Origin: Micromonospora avicenniae
GTDB lineage: Bacteria; Actinomycetota; Actinomycetes; Mycobacteriales; Micromonosporaceae
NCBI RefSeq assembly: GCF_900156065.1
Contig: NZ_FTNF01000002.1
Coordinates: 310,001 to 374,000, forward strand
Direction: 5' to 3'
DNA: 64,000 nucleotides
Below are positions 19,084 through 27,348 of the stretch, in pieces. The stretch's first letter is position 1; each line of letters starts with the position of its first letter. The notes below the pieces were generated by a model. That model was given only the letters and a program-made list of their open reading frames with translations. It ran no database searches and was not told the origin of the DNA. The translations under genes were made by a program, and so were the position numbers.

Positions 19084-19253
19084 CTACCACGTTTGCGGAA
19101 CAAGTGGATGACGTTGAACGTTCCCGCGTCGCTGCCGAACGTGTCGCGCGTCTCCCCGGTCGCCGGCGTAGTTCGACGGGAGCGGCTGTGTCCCGCGTCT
19201 CGCGGGCCCGGGCCGGCCCGCGACCCGCCACCGGCCGGGTCCACCCTTGTCGG

Positions 19254-19973
19254 GTGCTCGTCCTGCTCAGTGCGTTCGGCATCGTGCTGCTCGGGGCGTT
19301 CGCCCAGGCGGTCAGCGGCTTCGGGTACGCCCTGCTGACCGTCCCACTGCTCGCCGCCGCGATCGACCCGCGCAGCGCGGTCGTGGTGTCGGCGCTGACC
19401 AGCATCGGGCTGACCCTCACCGCGGCCGTCCGGGAGCGCGCGTACGCCCGGTGGCGGGTGGCGGTGACGCTCACCGCCACCGCCCTGCTCGGGGTGCCGG
19501 TCGGCCTGCTGGTGCTCGTGTACGCCCCGCAGCGGCTGCTCAGCACGCTGATCGCGGTGGTGGTGCTCGGCTGCGTCGTGCTGGTGGCCAGCGGTGCCCG
19601 GATGCGCACCGGCCGCCTGGGGCTCGGCGCGATCGGGGTGCTCGTCGGCGTGCTCACCGCCGCCACCGGCACCAACGGGCCGCCGCTGGTCGCCGCGTTC
19701 CACTCCCTCGGCTACGACCCACGTACCTTCCGGGCGACGGTGGCGGCGACGTTCGCCGGGACCGGCCTGATCGGGCTGGCCGGATTCCTGCTCACCGGTC
19801 AGGTGGACGCCCACGTGACGCGGATCGCCCTCGCGGCGCTTCCCGCCGTCCCCCTGGGCTGGTGGCTGGGCAACCGGCTCTTCCACCGGCTGGACCCGCG
19901 GCTGTTCCGCCGCATCGTGCTGGTCGGACTGCTCGGCAGCGCCGGCACGGCACTCATCGGCCTGGCCGGCTGA
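19254..19973 (+). CDS. TSUP family (TauE/SafE) membrane permease
   Basis: The 239-aa protein has seven to eight hydrophobic segments. The first motif, GAFAQAVSGFGYALLTVPLL, matches the N-terminal TSUP signature, and GVLVGVLTAATGTNGPPLVA is its second-half repeat. The family exports sulfite or sulfonates or other small anions; the substrate here is unknown. I chose GTG 19254, where hydrophobic sequence begins; the frame is open upstream to 19104 but that part is Arg-rich and looks non-coding. Confidence 0.85.
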   Translation: MLVLLSAFGIVLLGAFAQAVSGFGYALLTVPLLAAAIDPRSAVVVSALTSIGLTLTAAVRERAYARWRVAVTLTATALLGVPVGLLVLVYAPQRLLSTLIAVVVLGCVVLVASGARMRTGRLGLGAIGVLVGVLTAATGTNGPPLVAAFHSLGYDPRTFRATVAATFAGTGLIGLAGFLLTGQVDAHVTRIALAALPAVPLGWWLGNRLFHRLDPRLFRRIVLVGLLGSAGTALIGLAG

Positions 19974-20000
19974 CGCACCCCGGGCCGGGCGCCGGCGTCC

Positions 20001-20093
20001 CATCGCCTCGTCGGCGCTGGCTCCGGACACCTGCGGGTCAGCTTGGCCGGACTCCGGCATCGCCTCGCCGGTGCCGGACACCTGCGGGTCAGC
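20001..20093. repeat. Imperfect tandem duplication at the 3' end of dnaE2
   Basis: The 20-mer CCGGACACCTGCGGGTCAGC occurs at 20023-20042 and 20074-20093, each preceded by CATCGCCTCG. The second copy contains the dnaE2 stop codon. A comparable decay of repeated stop-codon regions occurs at 32690-32790. Confidence 0.6.
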
Positions 20094-23000
20094 GGAAGTC
20101 GCGGGAGGCCGGGCTGACCGGCGGCTGGATCGGGTCCAGCCGGTCGGCGACCAGGTTGACCACCCCCTCGTACCGTTCCAGCCGGCCCCGCACCACCAGC
20201 CCGGCGCTGGTCCGGGCCACCCGCCGGTAGCGCTGCCACAACCCCGGCGAGCAGGTCACGTTGAGCATGCCGGTCTCGTCCTCAAGGTTGAGGAAGGTCA
20301 CCCCGCCGGCGGTCGCCGGCCGCTGCCGGTGGGTGACGATGCCGCCGACCCGGATCCGCTGGCCGGGCGCCACCCGGCCGAGCCGGGCGATCGGCACCGC
20401 GCCCAGTTCGTCGAGGCGAGGGCGGATGAACGTGGCCGGATGGTTCTCCGGTGACAGGCCGGTGGCCCAGACGTCCGCGACCAGCCGGTCGACCGCCTCC
20501 ATGCCGGGCAGGGTCGGCGCGGCCGTACCGGTCACCGTGCCGGGCAGCCGACCCGGCCGGTCCTGCGCCGCCGCGCCGGCGGCCCAGAGCGCCTGCCGCC
20601 GGCTGAGCCCGAAACAGGCGAACGCGTCCGCGGTGGCCAGCGCCTCCAGCTGCGCGGCGGTGAGACCGACCCGCCGGGCCACGTCCGGCATGTCGCGGTA
20701 CGGCCCGTTCGCGACCCGCTCGGCCTCGATCCGCTCCGCCACCCCGTCGCCGAGGGTACGCACGCTGGACAGGCCGAGCCGGACGGCCGGGCCGCCCAGC
20801 CCCCAGGCGTGCGGCGGCTCCCCCGGCACGCTGCCCCACCGGGTCTCGGGCGTGGACTCCAGCACCGCCAGGGCGCCGCTGGCGTTGATATCCGGCCGGC
20901 GCACCTCCACACCGTGCCGACGGGCGTCGTCCACCAGGCTCTGTGGTGAGTAGAAGCCCATCGGCTGGGCGTTGAGCAGCGCCGCCAGGAACGGCCCCGG
21001 GTGGTAGCGCTTGAGCCAGGAGCTGGCGTAGACCAGGTAGGCGAAGCTCATCGCGTGGCTCTCCGGAAAGCCGTAACTGGCGAACGCGGTGAGCTTCCGG
21101 TAGACGTCTTCGGCCAGCTCGCCGGTGATGCCCCGCTCGGCCATGCCGGCGTAGAGCCGGTCGGCGATCTGCGCCATCCGCTCGACCGAACGCTTCGCCC
21201 CCATCGCCCGGCGCAGCTGGTCCGCCCCGGCCGCGTCGAACCCGGCGAGGTCGATGGCGAGCTGCATCAGCTGCTCCTGGAACAACGGCACGCCGAGGGT
21301 CTTCTCCAGCGCGTTGCGCATCAGCGGGTGGGCGAACTCCACCGGCTCCTGGCCGTTCTTGCGCCGGATGTACGGGTGCACCGAGCCGCCCTGGATCGGG
21401 CCGGGCCGGATCAGCGCCACCTCGACCACCAGGTCGTAGAACTCACGGGGCTTGAGCCGGGGCAGGGTGGCCATCTGCGCCCGGCTCTCCACCTGGAACA
21501 CCCCCACCGAGTCGGCCCGGCAGAGCATGTCGTAGACCTCCGGGTCGTCCAGCGTCATGTCGCCGAGGTCCAGACTCATCCCGATCATGTCGTAGCCGTA
21601 GTGCAGCGCGGAGAGCATGCCGAGGCCGAGCAGGTCGAACTTGACCAGACCGACGGAGGCGCAGTCGTCCTTGTCCCACTGGAGCACGCTGCGGCCGGGC
21701 ATTCGCCCCCACTCCACCGGGCAGACCTCGATGACCGGCCGGTCGCAGATCACCATCCCGCCGGAGTGGATGCCCAGGTGCCGGGGGAACGTCTGCAACT
21801 CGTTGGCGTACTCGACCACCTGCTCGGGAATGTCCGCCACGTCGACGGAGGCGACCGCACCCCACCGGTCGATCTGCTTGCTCCAGGCGTCCTGCTGCCC
21901 AGGGGAGAAGCCGAACGCCTTGGCCACGTCCCGCACCGCCAAACGCGGCCGGTACGAGATGACGTTGGCCACCTGGGCGGTGTGCTCCCGGCCGTAGCGG
22001 GCGTAGACGTGCTGGATCACCTCCTCCCGGCGGTCGGACTCGATGTCCACGTCGATGTCGGGCGGGCCGTCCCGCTCCGGCGCGAGGAACCGTTCGAAGA
22101 GCAGCCGGTGCCGCACCGCGTCGACGTTGGTGATCCGCAGCGCGTAGCAGACCGCCGAGTTCGCGGCCGAGCCCCGCCCCTGGCAGTAGATGTCCTGCTC
22201 GCGGCAGAACGTCACGATGTCGTAGACCACCAGGAAGTAGCCGGGGAAACCCAACGTCTCGATCATGTCCAGCTCGTGGTCGAGCTGCGCGTACGCCGTC
22301 GGGTGCGCCGCCCGGGGGCCGTAGCGCTCCCGTGCCCCCTCGTAGGTCAGCTTCCGCAGCCAGCTCATCTCGGTGTGCCCCGACGGGACCGGGTACGCCG
22401 GCAGCTGCGGCGCGACGAGCTGGAGGTCGAAGGCGAGTTCGGCGCCGAACTCGGCGGCCCGGGCCACCGCGCCCGGGTACGCGGCGAACCGGGCCGCCAT
22501 CTCCGCGCCGCTGCGCAGGTGGGCGGTGGCGGCGGCGGGTAGCCAGCCGTCGATCTCGTCCAGACTGCGCCTGGCGCGTACCGCGGCGACCGTGGTGGCC
22601 AGCCGGCGCCGCCCCGGGGTCGCGTAGTGCACGTTGTTGGCGGCCACCGTGGGCAGGCCGGCCGTGGCGGCCAGCTCCGCGAGCGCGTCGTTGCGGTCGG
22701 CGTCGACGGGATGCCCGTGGTCGGTGAGCTCCACCGCGACCGTCTCCGCGCCGAAGAGCGCGGTCAACCGGTCCAGCTCGCGGGCCGCCGCTTCGACGCC
22801 CTCGGTGAGCAGCGCCGCCGGAACGTGCCCCTTGCGGCAGCCGGTGAGCACCAGCACGTGGTCACGCAGCTCCTCGGCGACCTCCTCCAGCTCGCCGTAG
22901 ACCGGGCGGCCCTTCTCACCGCCACGCAGCTGGGCCCGCGAGATGGTCGAGGCGAGTCGGGCGTACCCCTCGTGACCGTGGGCCAGCACCAGCAGATGCC

Positions 23001-23475
23001 GCCCGAGTGGATCCGGTTCGCCGTTCTGCGGGCCGGGCAGTCCGAGCGAGAGTTCGGCGCCGAAGATGGTGGGCAGGCCCAGCGTCCGGGCCGCCTCGGC
23101 GAAGCGCACCACACCGTAGAAGCCGTCGTGGTCGGTGACGGCGAGCGCGGTGAGCCCCAGCCGGGCCGCCTCCTCGGCCAGCTCCTCGGGATGGCTGGCC
23201 CCGTCGAGGAAGCTGAAGTTGGTGTGGGCGTGCAGCTCCGCGTACGGGACCGCGCCCTCGGTACGGGTCATCGCCGGCGGCTGGTACTGCTCCCGCTTCC
23301 GGCTCCAGGCGGGGCTGTCCCCACCGTCGGCGTCCACCGCGAGCGGGTCGACCACGTGCAGGTGCCGCTCGTCCCGGTGGCGCCCACGCCCGGACGAGCC
23401 GGTGCCGCCGCCGGGTCGGCCGGAAAGCACCCGCTCCAGCTCCGACCAGGGCATCTTCGGGTTGTGGAAGCTCAT
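20089..23475 (-). CDS. dnaE2: Error-prone DNA polymerase DnaE2
   Basis: DnaE2 is the catalytic polymerase of the ImuA'-ImuB-DnaE2 mutasome in damage-induced mutagenesis. The PHP domain opens with YAELHAHTNFSFLDGASHPE and VTDHDGFYGVVRF. The catalytic aspartates are in PPDIDVDIESDRREE. A C-terminal OB fold is visible (RVGGIVTHRQRPATAGG). The 1,128 aa are normal. ATG 23475 (MSFHNPKMPWSELERVL) is the family start; the frame stays open upstream to 23646 with high GC3, so a longer form is not excluded. It is last of four minus-strand genes, 195 nt after imuB, with no LexA box of its own. Confidence 0.96.
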   Translation of the reverse strand: MSFHNPKMPWSELERVLSGRPGGGTGSSGRGRHRDERHLHVVDPLAVDADGGDSPAWSRKREQYQPPAMTRTEGAVPYAELHAHTNFSFLDGASHPEELAEEAARLGLTALAVTDHDGFYGVVRFAEAARTLGLPTIFGAELSLGLPGPQNGEPDPLGRHLLVLAHGHEGYARLASTISRAQLRGGEKGRPVYGELEEVAEELRDHVLVLTGCRKGHVPAALLTEGVEAAARELDRLTALFGAETVAVELTDHGHPVDADRNDALAELAATAGLPTVAANNVHYATPGRRRLATTVAAVRARRSLDEIDGWLPAAATAHLRSGAEMAARFAAYPGAVARAAEFGAELAFDLQLVAPQLPAYPVPSGHTEMSWLRKLTYEGARERYGPRAAHPTAYAQLDHELDMIETLGFPGYFLVVYDIVTFCREQDIYCQGRGSAANSAVCYALRITNVDAVRHRLLFERFLAPERDGPPDIDVDIESDRREEVIQHVYARYGREHTAQVANVISYRPRLAVRDVAKAFGFSPGQQDAWSKQIDRWGAVASVDVADIPEQVVEYANELQTFPRHLGIHSGGMVICDRPVIEVCPVEWGRMPGRSVLQWDKDDCASVGLVKFDLLGLGMLSALHYGYDMIGMSLDLGDMTLDDPEVYDMLCRADSVGVFQVESRAQMATLPRLKPREFYDLVVEVALIRPGPIQGGSVHPYIRRKNGQEPVEFAHPLMRNALEKTLGVPLFQEQLMQLAIDLAGFDAAGADQLRRAMGAKRSVERMAQIADRLYAGMAERGITGELAEDVYRKLTAFASYGFPESHAMSFAYLVYASSWLKRYHPGPFLAALLNAQPMGFYSPQSLVDDARRHGVEVRRPDINASGALAVLESTPETRWGSVPGEPPHAWGLGGPAVRLGLSSVRTLGDGVAERIEAERVANGPYRDMPDVARRVGLTAAQLEALATADAFACFGLSRRQALWAAGAAAQDRPGRLPGTVTGTAAPTLPGMEAVDRLVADVWATGLSPENHPATFIRPRLDELGAVPIARLGRVAPGQRIRVGGIVTHRQRPATAGGVTFLNLEDETGMLNVTCSPGLWQRYRRVARTSAGLVVRGRLERYEGVVNLVADRLDPIQPPVSPASRDFR

Positions 23476-23670
23476 CCGAGCACCCCCGCCCCGGACGCGA
23501 CGGGTAGCGGACGGCCCGTGGCCGGCGAGCCACAGCCGGCCGTTGTACGGCCAGCGGCCGATGTCCTCGATGAGCCTGATACCGCAGAGGCATATTGATG
23601 ACCCGGAGGCATCAAGCTGCCGGGTACCTGTGCCCCCGGCCGGCATCCGACCCGCACACCCACGCGGCGC

Positions 23671-25269
23671 TCAGTCATAGATCGCCTCCACCAGCCACTG
23701 CCCGGCCTCGACCATCAGCAGCAGTGCGGTGCCGTTGGCGAGGACGACCTGGAACCGGGCCCGGCGCCGGGCCTCGGCCGGCGCCCACCAGCGCTCGTCG
23801 ACCGGCCACGGACCGGCCCACCCGGTGATCTCCATCGGGCGGGCGGTGCCGACGGTCAACCGGGCGGGAGGGGCGCTCAGCTGCAGCCGCGCGCTGACCA
23901 CCACCGGCTCACCGTCGACGTCGTGCACGACTGCGGCGAGCGGCGTGGGCGGCACCACGGCCGGCGCGGGTGGCGGCAGCCGGCCGGGCCACGGCGGCTC
24001 CCCCGGTCGCACGGCCTCGCCGGGACGCGGCGGCTCACCGGGGCGGGCCGGCAGCCGCTCGTCCCCCCACGGCACCAGGCGCACCTGGTCGGCCGGGGAA
24101 CGCCCGCCGCCGAGCACCGCGGTGAGCACCGCCTCCGGGCCGAGGATGCCCTGCACCCGGCTCAACGCCCGATGCGCCCGCTCCCGCTCCTCACCGGTCT
24201 CCCCCCACAGGCCGGGTTGCAGGCCGGCTTGGGCGATCACCCCGTCGGGGATGAGCCGCAGCCGGATGATCCCGGCCGTCGGACGGGTCCGACCGACCCC
24301 ACCACGGCCGCTGCTGCCGGTGAGCCAACCGTCGAGCTGCCAGCGGACCCGGTCGGCGATGGCCGCGGCGGTGAGCAGGCCGTCATGCCGCCAGACCCGG
24401 TGCAGTTCCTGGCCGTGCGCGGTGACCGCCTCGATGCCGAGCCGGGTGCAGGCCAGCGCGTGCCCGGCTAGCCGGTCGTGCAGCTGTTCGGCCAGCGTCC
24501 GGGCGGCGAACGCGGCCGCGTCCACCCGGTCCACCGGCTCGTCGTACTCGGCGGTCACCGTCAGGTCGGCCGGAGGCTGGCGGACGGCGAGCGGGCGGTG
24601 GTCCCGTCCGGCGGCCAGCCGATGGGCGAGCGCGCCGTCGAACCCGAACCGCGCCAGCACGTCGCCGGCGGGCAGCGCGGCGAAGTCGCCGAGGGCGCGT
24701 ACGCCGAGCCGGCGCAGCAGGTCGGCCAGGCCCGGCCGGCCCAACGCCTCGACCGGCAGACCGGCGAGGAAAGCCGGAGTGCGGCCCGGCGGTACGACCC
24801 GTCCGGTACGAGCGGCCAGACCGGCGGCGAAGACCCCGTCGGCGATCCCGACCTGGCTCTCCACCCCGCAGGTCTGGGCGACGTGCTCGATGATCCGTTC
24901 GGCGGCCGCCTCCTCGCCGCCGAGGTAACGGCTCGGGCCCCGGGCGGCCACCGCGCAGGCGCCGGGGCGGACCACCTCCACGCCGGCGACCAGCTCCTCC
25001 ACCGCGGCGACCACCGGCTCGAACGCCCGGGCGTCGCGTCCCGGGTCGTACTCGACGACGGTCAGCTGGGGGCAGCGCCCCTGCGCCTCCCGTTTGCGCA
25101 GGCCCCGCCGCACCCCCTCGGCCCGGGCCCGCTCCGAGCAGGCGACCACCCGGTTGGCGTGCAGGACGGCGACCGGGCCGGTGGCGGGCACCCCGTCGAC
25201 GATCTCGGCGGCGAGCACCGGCCAGTCCGGACACCAGAGCAGCAGGGTGCGTACCGGCACCTCGGTCAT
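23671..25269 (-). CDS. imuB: Y-family polymerase-like protein ImuB
   Basis: ImuB is the inactive Y-family adaptor that links DnaE2 and ImuA' to the beta clamp. The N-terminus LLLWCPDWPV replaces the catalytic HVDMDAF of DinB, and GPSRYLGGEEAA replaces SLDEAFLDVSG, so the polymerase acidic residues are missing, as in other ImuB proteins. LQPGLWGETG resembles the clamp-binding QLxLWG motif. The late linker is Pro-rich (~residues 420-460). ATG 25269 overlaps the imuA' stop as ATGA. Length is 532 aa. Confidence 0.94.
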   Translation of the reverse strand: MTEVPVRTLLLWCPDWPVLAAEIVDGVPATGPVAVLHANRVVACSERARAEGVRRGLRKREAQGRCPQLTVVEYDPGRDARAFEPVVAAVEELVAGVEVVRPGACAVAARGPSRYLGGEEAAAERIIEHVAQTCGVESQVGIADGVFAAGLAARTGRVVPPGRTPAFLAGLPVEALGRPGLADLLRRLGVRALGDFAALPAGDVLARFGFDGALAHRLAAGRDHRPLAVRQPPADLTVTAEYDEPVDRVDAAAFAARTLAEQLHDRLAGHALACTRLGIEAVTAHGQELHRVWRHDGLLTAAAIADRVRWQLDGWLTGSSGRGGVGRTRPTAGIIRLRLIPDGVIAQAGLQPGLWGETGEERERAHRALSRVQGILGPEAVLTAVLGGGRSPADQVRLVPWGDERLPARPGEPPRPGEAVRPGEPPWPGRLPPPAPAVVPPTPLAAVVHDVDGEPVVVSARLQLSAPPARLTVGTARPMEITGWAGPWPVDERWWAPAEARRRARFQVVLANGTALLLMVEAGQWLVEAIYD

Positions 25270-26051
25270 GCCGGCCCGACCAGGGTGAGCGCGCCGCGCC
25301 GGGAGACCCCGGCGACGGTACGGCCGGGCGAGGCCACCGGGCGGAGCCGACCGGCGGCCGGCCGGTCGACGGCGGACGCCACGGTGCGGGGGATCACCCG
25401 GGTCAGCTCGTCACCCGGCAGCCAGACCTTGATCTCCTTGGGCCGGGCTGCCGCCCCGCGCCCGCGCGCCGAAACGGTGACCTCCCGGCGGCGCAGCCGG
25501 CCCCGGCCCGGCCCGAGCCCCTCCCAGGCGCCCCGGACCACCTGCAACGTCACGTCCGCGCCCTCCCACCGGCCGTACGGGACGAGCACGCTGCCCCGCT
25601 GCCGGGCCCGGGCGGCCAGCCGGTTGGCGACCGAGGCGGAGACCGAGGCGGGCACCGCGGTGACCACGACGTCCACCCCGTCGAGCAGCGCGGCGATGAC
25701 GGTGGCCCATTCGGGGCCCGGGTTCGGCACCAGGGCGAGCCGGTCCAGGGCGATCCCGAGCTCGGCGGCCGCGCCCGCCCCGAACGTCGGCACCCCCACC
25801 ACGGCGCACCACGAGCCGCCCCGGGACGCCTCGGCGAGCAGTGCGAGCACCAGCGAGGCGCCGCCGCTGTGCCGTGGTTGACCGGCGGCGACCGCGACCG
25901 TGCTGCCACGCCGCAGCCCCCGGTTGGGCAGCAGCCCGGTCAGCTCGGGGGCCACCGGCAGCACCCGGTGGCCGCCCGCCGGGTCCGGCGCGCTCGCCGG
26001 ACGGACCAGCCCGGCCAGCGCGGCGGAACCGACCACCATGTGGCCCGCCAT
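25266..26051 (-). CDS. imuA': ImuA' mutasome accessory protein
   Basis: This RecA-like accessory factor (261 aa) is required with ImuB for DnaE2-dependent mutagenesis in mycobacteria. GLRRGSTVAVAAGQPRHSGGASLVLALLAEA occupies the P-loop region (quoted in pieces elsewhere); WCAVVGVPTFG and DVVVTAVPA follow as core strands. The P-loop is degenerate, lacking a clear GxxxxGK[ST]. ATG 26051 follows a GGGGGG site; the frame is open upstream to 26306 but that part is Arg/Pro-rich with no family resemblance. It overlaps imuB by 4 nt. Confidence 0.85.
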   Translation of the reverse strand: MAGHMVVGSAALAGLVRPASAPDPAGGHRVLPVAPELTGLLPNRGLRRGSTVAVAAGQPRHSGGASLVLALLAEASRGGSWCAVVGVPTFGAGAAAELGIALDRLALVPNPGPEWATVIAALLDGVDVVVTAVPASVSASVANRLAARARQRGSVLVPYGRWEGADVTLQVVRGAWEGLGPGRGRLRRREVTVSARGRGAAARPKEIKVWLPGDELTRVIPRTVASAVDRPAAGRLRPVASPGRTVAGVSRRGALTLVGPA

Positions 26052-26163
26052 CGGACCAACCCCCCGTCGTGTTGCTGTTGGATCAGGTGTTGCTGTCAGG
26101 GCCCGGCCCGGGCCGGGTCGGCGACTTATCCGGACCGCGCGGCCCGGGGTCACCCCGCTCCGG

Positions 26164-26394
26164 TCATGAGGAGGACGTGGCACCACGGGATCCCTCGTCG
26201 GCCGCGGCCGCCGGGCTCGGTGCCGGCCGTCCGGCTCCCCCCGCCGGGCGGTCGGCACCGAGCCCGGCACGGGCCTGGACGGCCCGTCGCCGGCCACGTA
26301 CGGCACGGCGGCGCCGTGTCCGGATCGGGTGGGAGTGCCGCATGCCCCGGGCCGCCCGGAGGTCGCCGCCGGCCGGGCCGGCGCCGGCGGTCAC
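26164..26394 (-). CDS. Arg-rich hypothetical small protein (76 aa, tentative)
   Basis: This GTG-start frame begins 12 nt after the HEPN gene stop and fills much of the 355-nt gap before imuA'. It has high GC3 and a basic block (IRTRRRRAVRGRRRAVQ). I recognise no domain, and the ribosome site (GGCGAG) is weak. It may be chance coding bias in a GC-rich spacer. The remaining spacer 26052-26163 shows nothing else. Confidence 0.25.
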   Translation of the reverse strand: MTAGAGPAGGDLRAARGMRHSHPIRTRRRRAVRGRRRAVQARAGLGADRPAGGAGRPAPSPAAAADEGSRGATSSS

Positions 26395-26406
26395 CTCGCC
26401 GGCGGA

Positions 26407-26856
26407 TCAGGCGGCGAGTCCGTCGAGTGCCGGTTGGTGGGCCGCACCGAGCGCGGTCTCCACCACCGAGACGAACTGCCCGGCCGCGCGGAGCAGGTCG
26501 TCGGCCTCCCGGGCGCTGACCACCCGGGGGATGCCGGCCTCGGCGGCAGCCCGTTTTCCGGCCCCTGCCGCGAAGTAACTGGCCCATTCGTCGAGCTCGG
26601 GGGCGACGGCGGAGAGCAGGACCCAGACGCTGGTGATCTGGTTACGGCGGGTGGGGGTGGGCCGGGCGCGGGCGGCGAGCAGAGCCGCTGCCGCGCGTAG
26701 CGCGGCCAGGTGGGCGGCCGCGTAACGGAGGCCGTCGGGACGGGTCTGGCCGGCCTCGGTCAGCCCGTGCCGGGCCACCGCGAGGAGCTGGGCGGGGGTG
26801 CGGTGCGGCAGCACGTGCGCTGGCACCGTCGGTGGCTGAGCCGAGTTGGACGGCAT
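26407..26856 (-). CDS. SAV_6107-family HEPN domain protein
   Basis: The all-helical 149-aa protein matches the SAV_6107 HEPN family, found near mutasome genes in actinobacteria. The key helix has RYAAAHLAALRAAAALLAA, which contains an R-x4-H pattern like the RNase motif of catalytic HEPN proteins. The second half has TSVWVLLSAVAPELDEWASY. ATG 26856 has GGAGGA 8 nt upstream. A ~350-nt structured leader and a promoter with two LexA-type boxes precede it, so it is probably DNA-damage induced and heads the imuA'-imuB-dnaE2 unit. RNase activity is only a hypothesis. Confidence 0.85.
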   Translation of the reverse strand: MPSNSAQPPTVPAHVLPHRTPAQLLAVARHGLTEAGQTRPDGLRYAAAHLAALRAAAALLAARARPTPTRRNQITSVWVLLSAVAPELDEWASYFAAGAGKRAAAEAGIPRVVSAREADDLLRAAGQFVSVVETALGAAHQPALDGLAA

Positions 26857-27019
26857 GGACTGTCTCCTCCACATGGCCGAGGCGGCCGGCCGGCGACGGA
26901 CGTTCGTTCCGGCCGGCGGACGCCGGGTCGAGTGGTGCGGAGGAAGACGCACCGGTGTGGTGGCCGGCCCGGGTGTGGATGCTTCCCCACACCACACCCG
27001 GCCGGCGTACCGGCGGGTT

Positions 27020-27058
27020 CGTCGTCCGCCGCCCGGGGGTCGTGGGCGGCGGACGACG
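27020..27058 (-). other. 15-bp perfect stem in the SOS-operon leader
   Basis: CGTCGTCCGCCGCCC and its exact complement flank a 9-nt loop, inside the untranslated leader of the HEPN gene. Further imperfect inverted repeats (around 26951-27000) surround it. There is no T-run after it, so it is a structured leader element rather than a clear terminator. Confidence 0.55.
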
Positions 27059-27163
27059 CTCCTGCCTGACGGGACCGGGCTCGCGACTGCCCGGAACCCA
27101 GGTGCGGCCCGCGGAAGCCGCACCGTCCGGAGGCGGCGCCGCGAAACACCGCGCCCGGAGGGT

Positions 27164-27241
27164 TGGAACGAACGTTCGAGGCAATCGAACACTCGTTCTA
27201 ACTGCTGCTGACAGTACACCCCTCCGCCGACGAAAATGCAA
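27164..27241 (-). promoter_or_regulatory. SOS promoter with two LexA-type boxes
   Basis: On the minus strand a -35-like TTGCAT (27236-27241) and -10-like TACTGT (27211-27216) are 19 nt apart. Just downstream lie TAGAAC-N4-GTTCGA (27185-27200) and TCGAAC-N4-GTTCCA (27164-27179), each one mismatch from the mycobacterial-type SOS box TCGAAC-N4-GTTCGA. Box centres are 21 bp apart, two helical turns. The boxes face the HEPN-mutasome genes; repression by LexA is inferred. Confidence 0.7.
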
Positions 27242-27348
27242 CGTGTGACGCGCCGGACCGCCGGGAGCGCCGGCAGCGCGGACGACACGGGCCGGGACAC
27301 GGCGTGGCCGGTCAGGCCGGCGCGGGGACCACCGGGAAGAATGACCCC

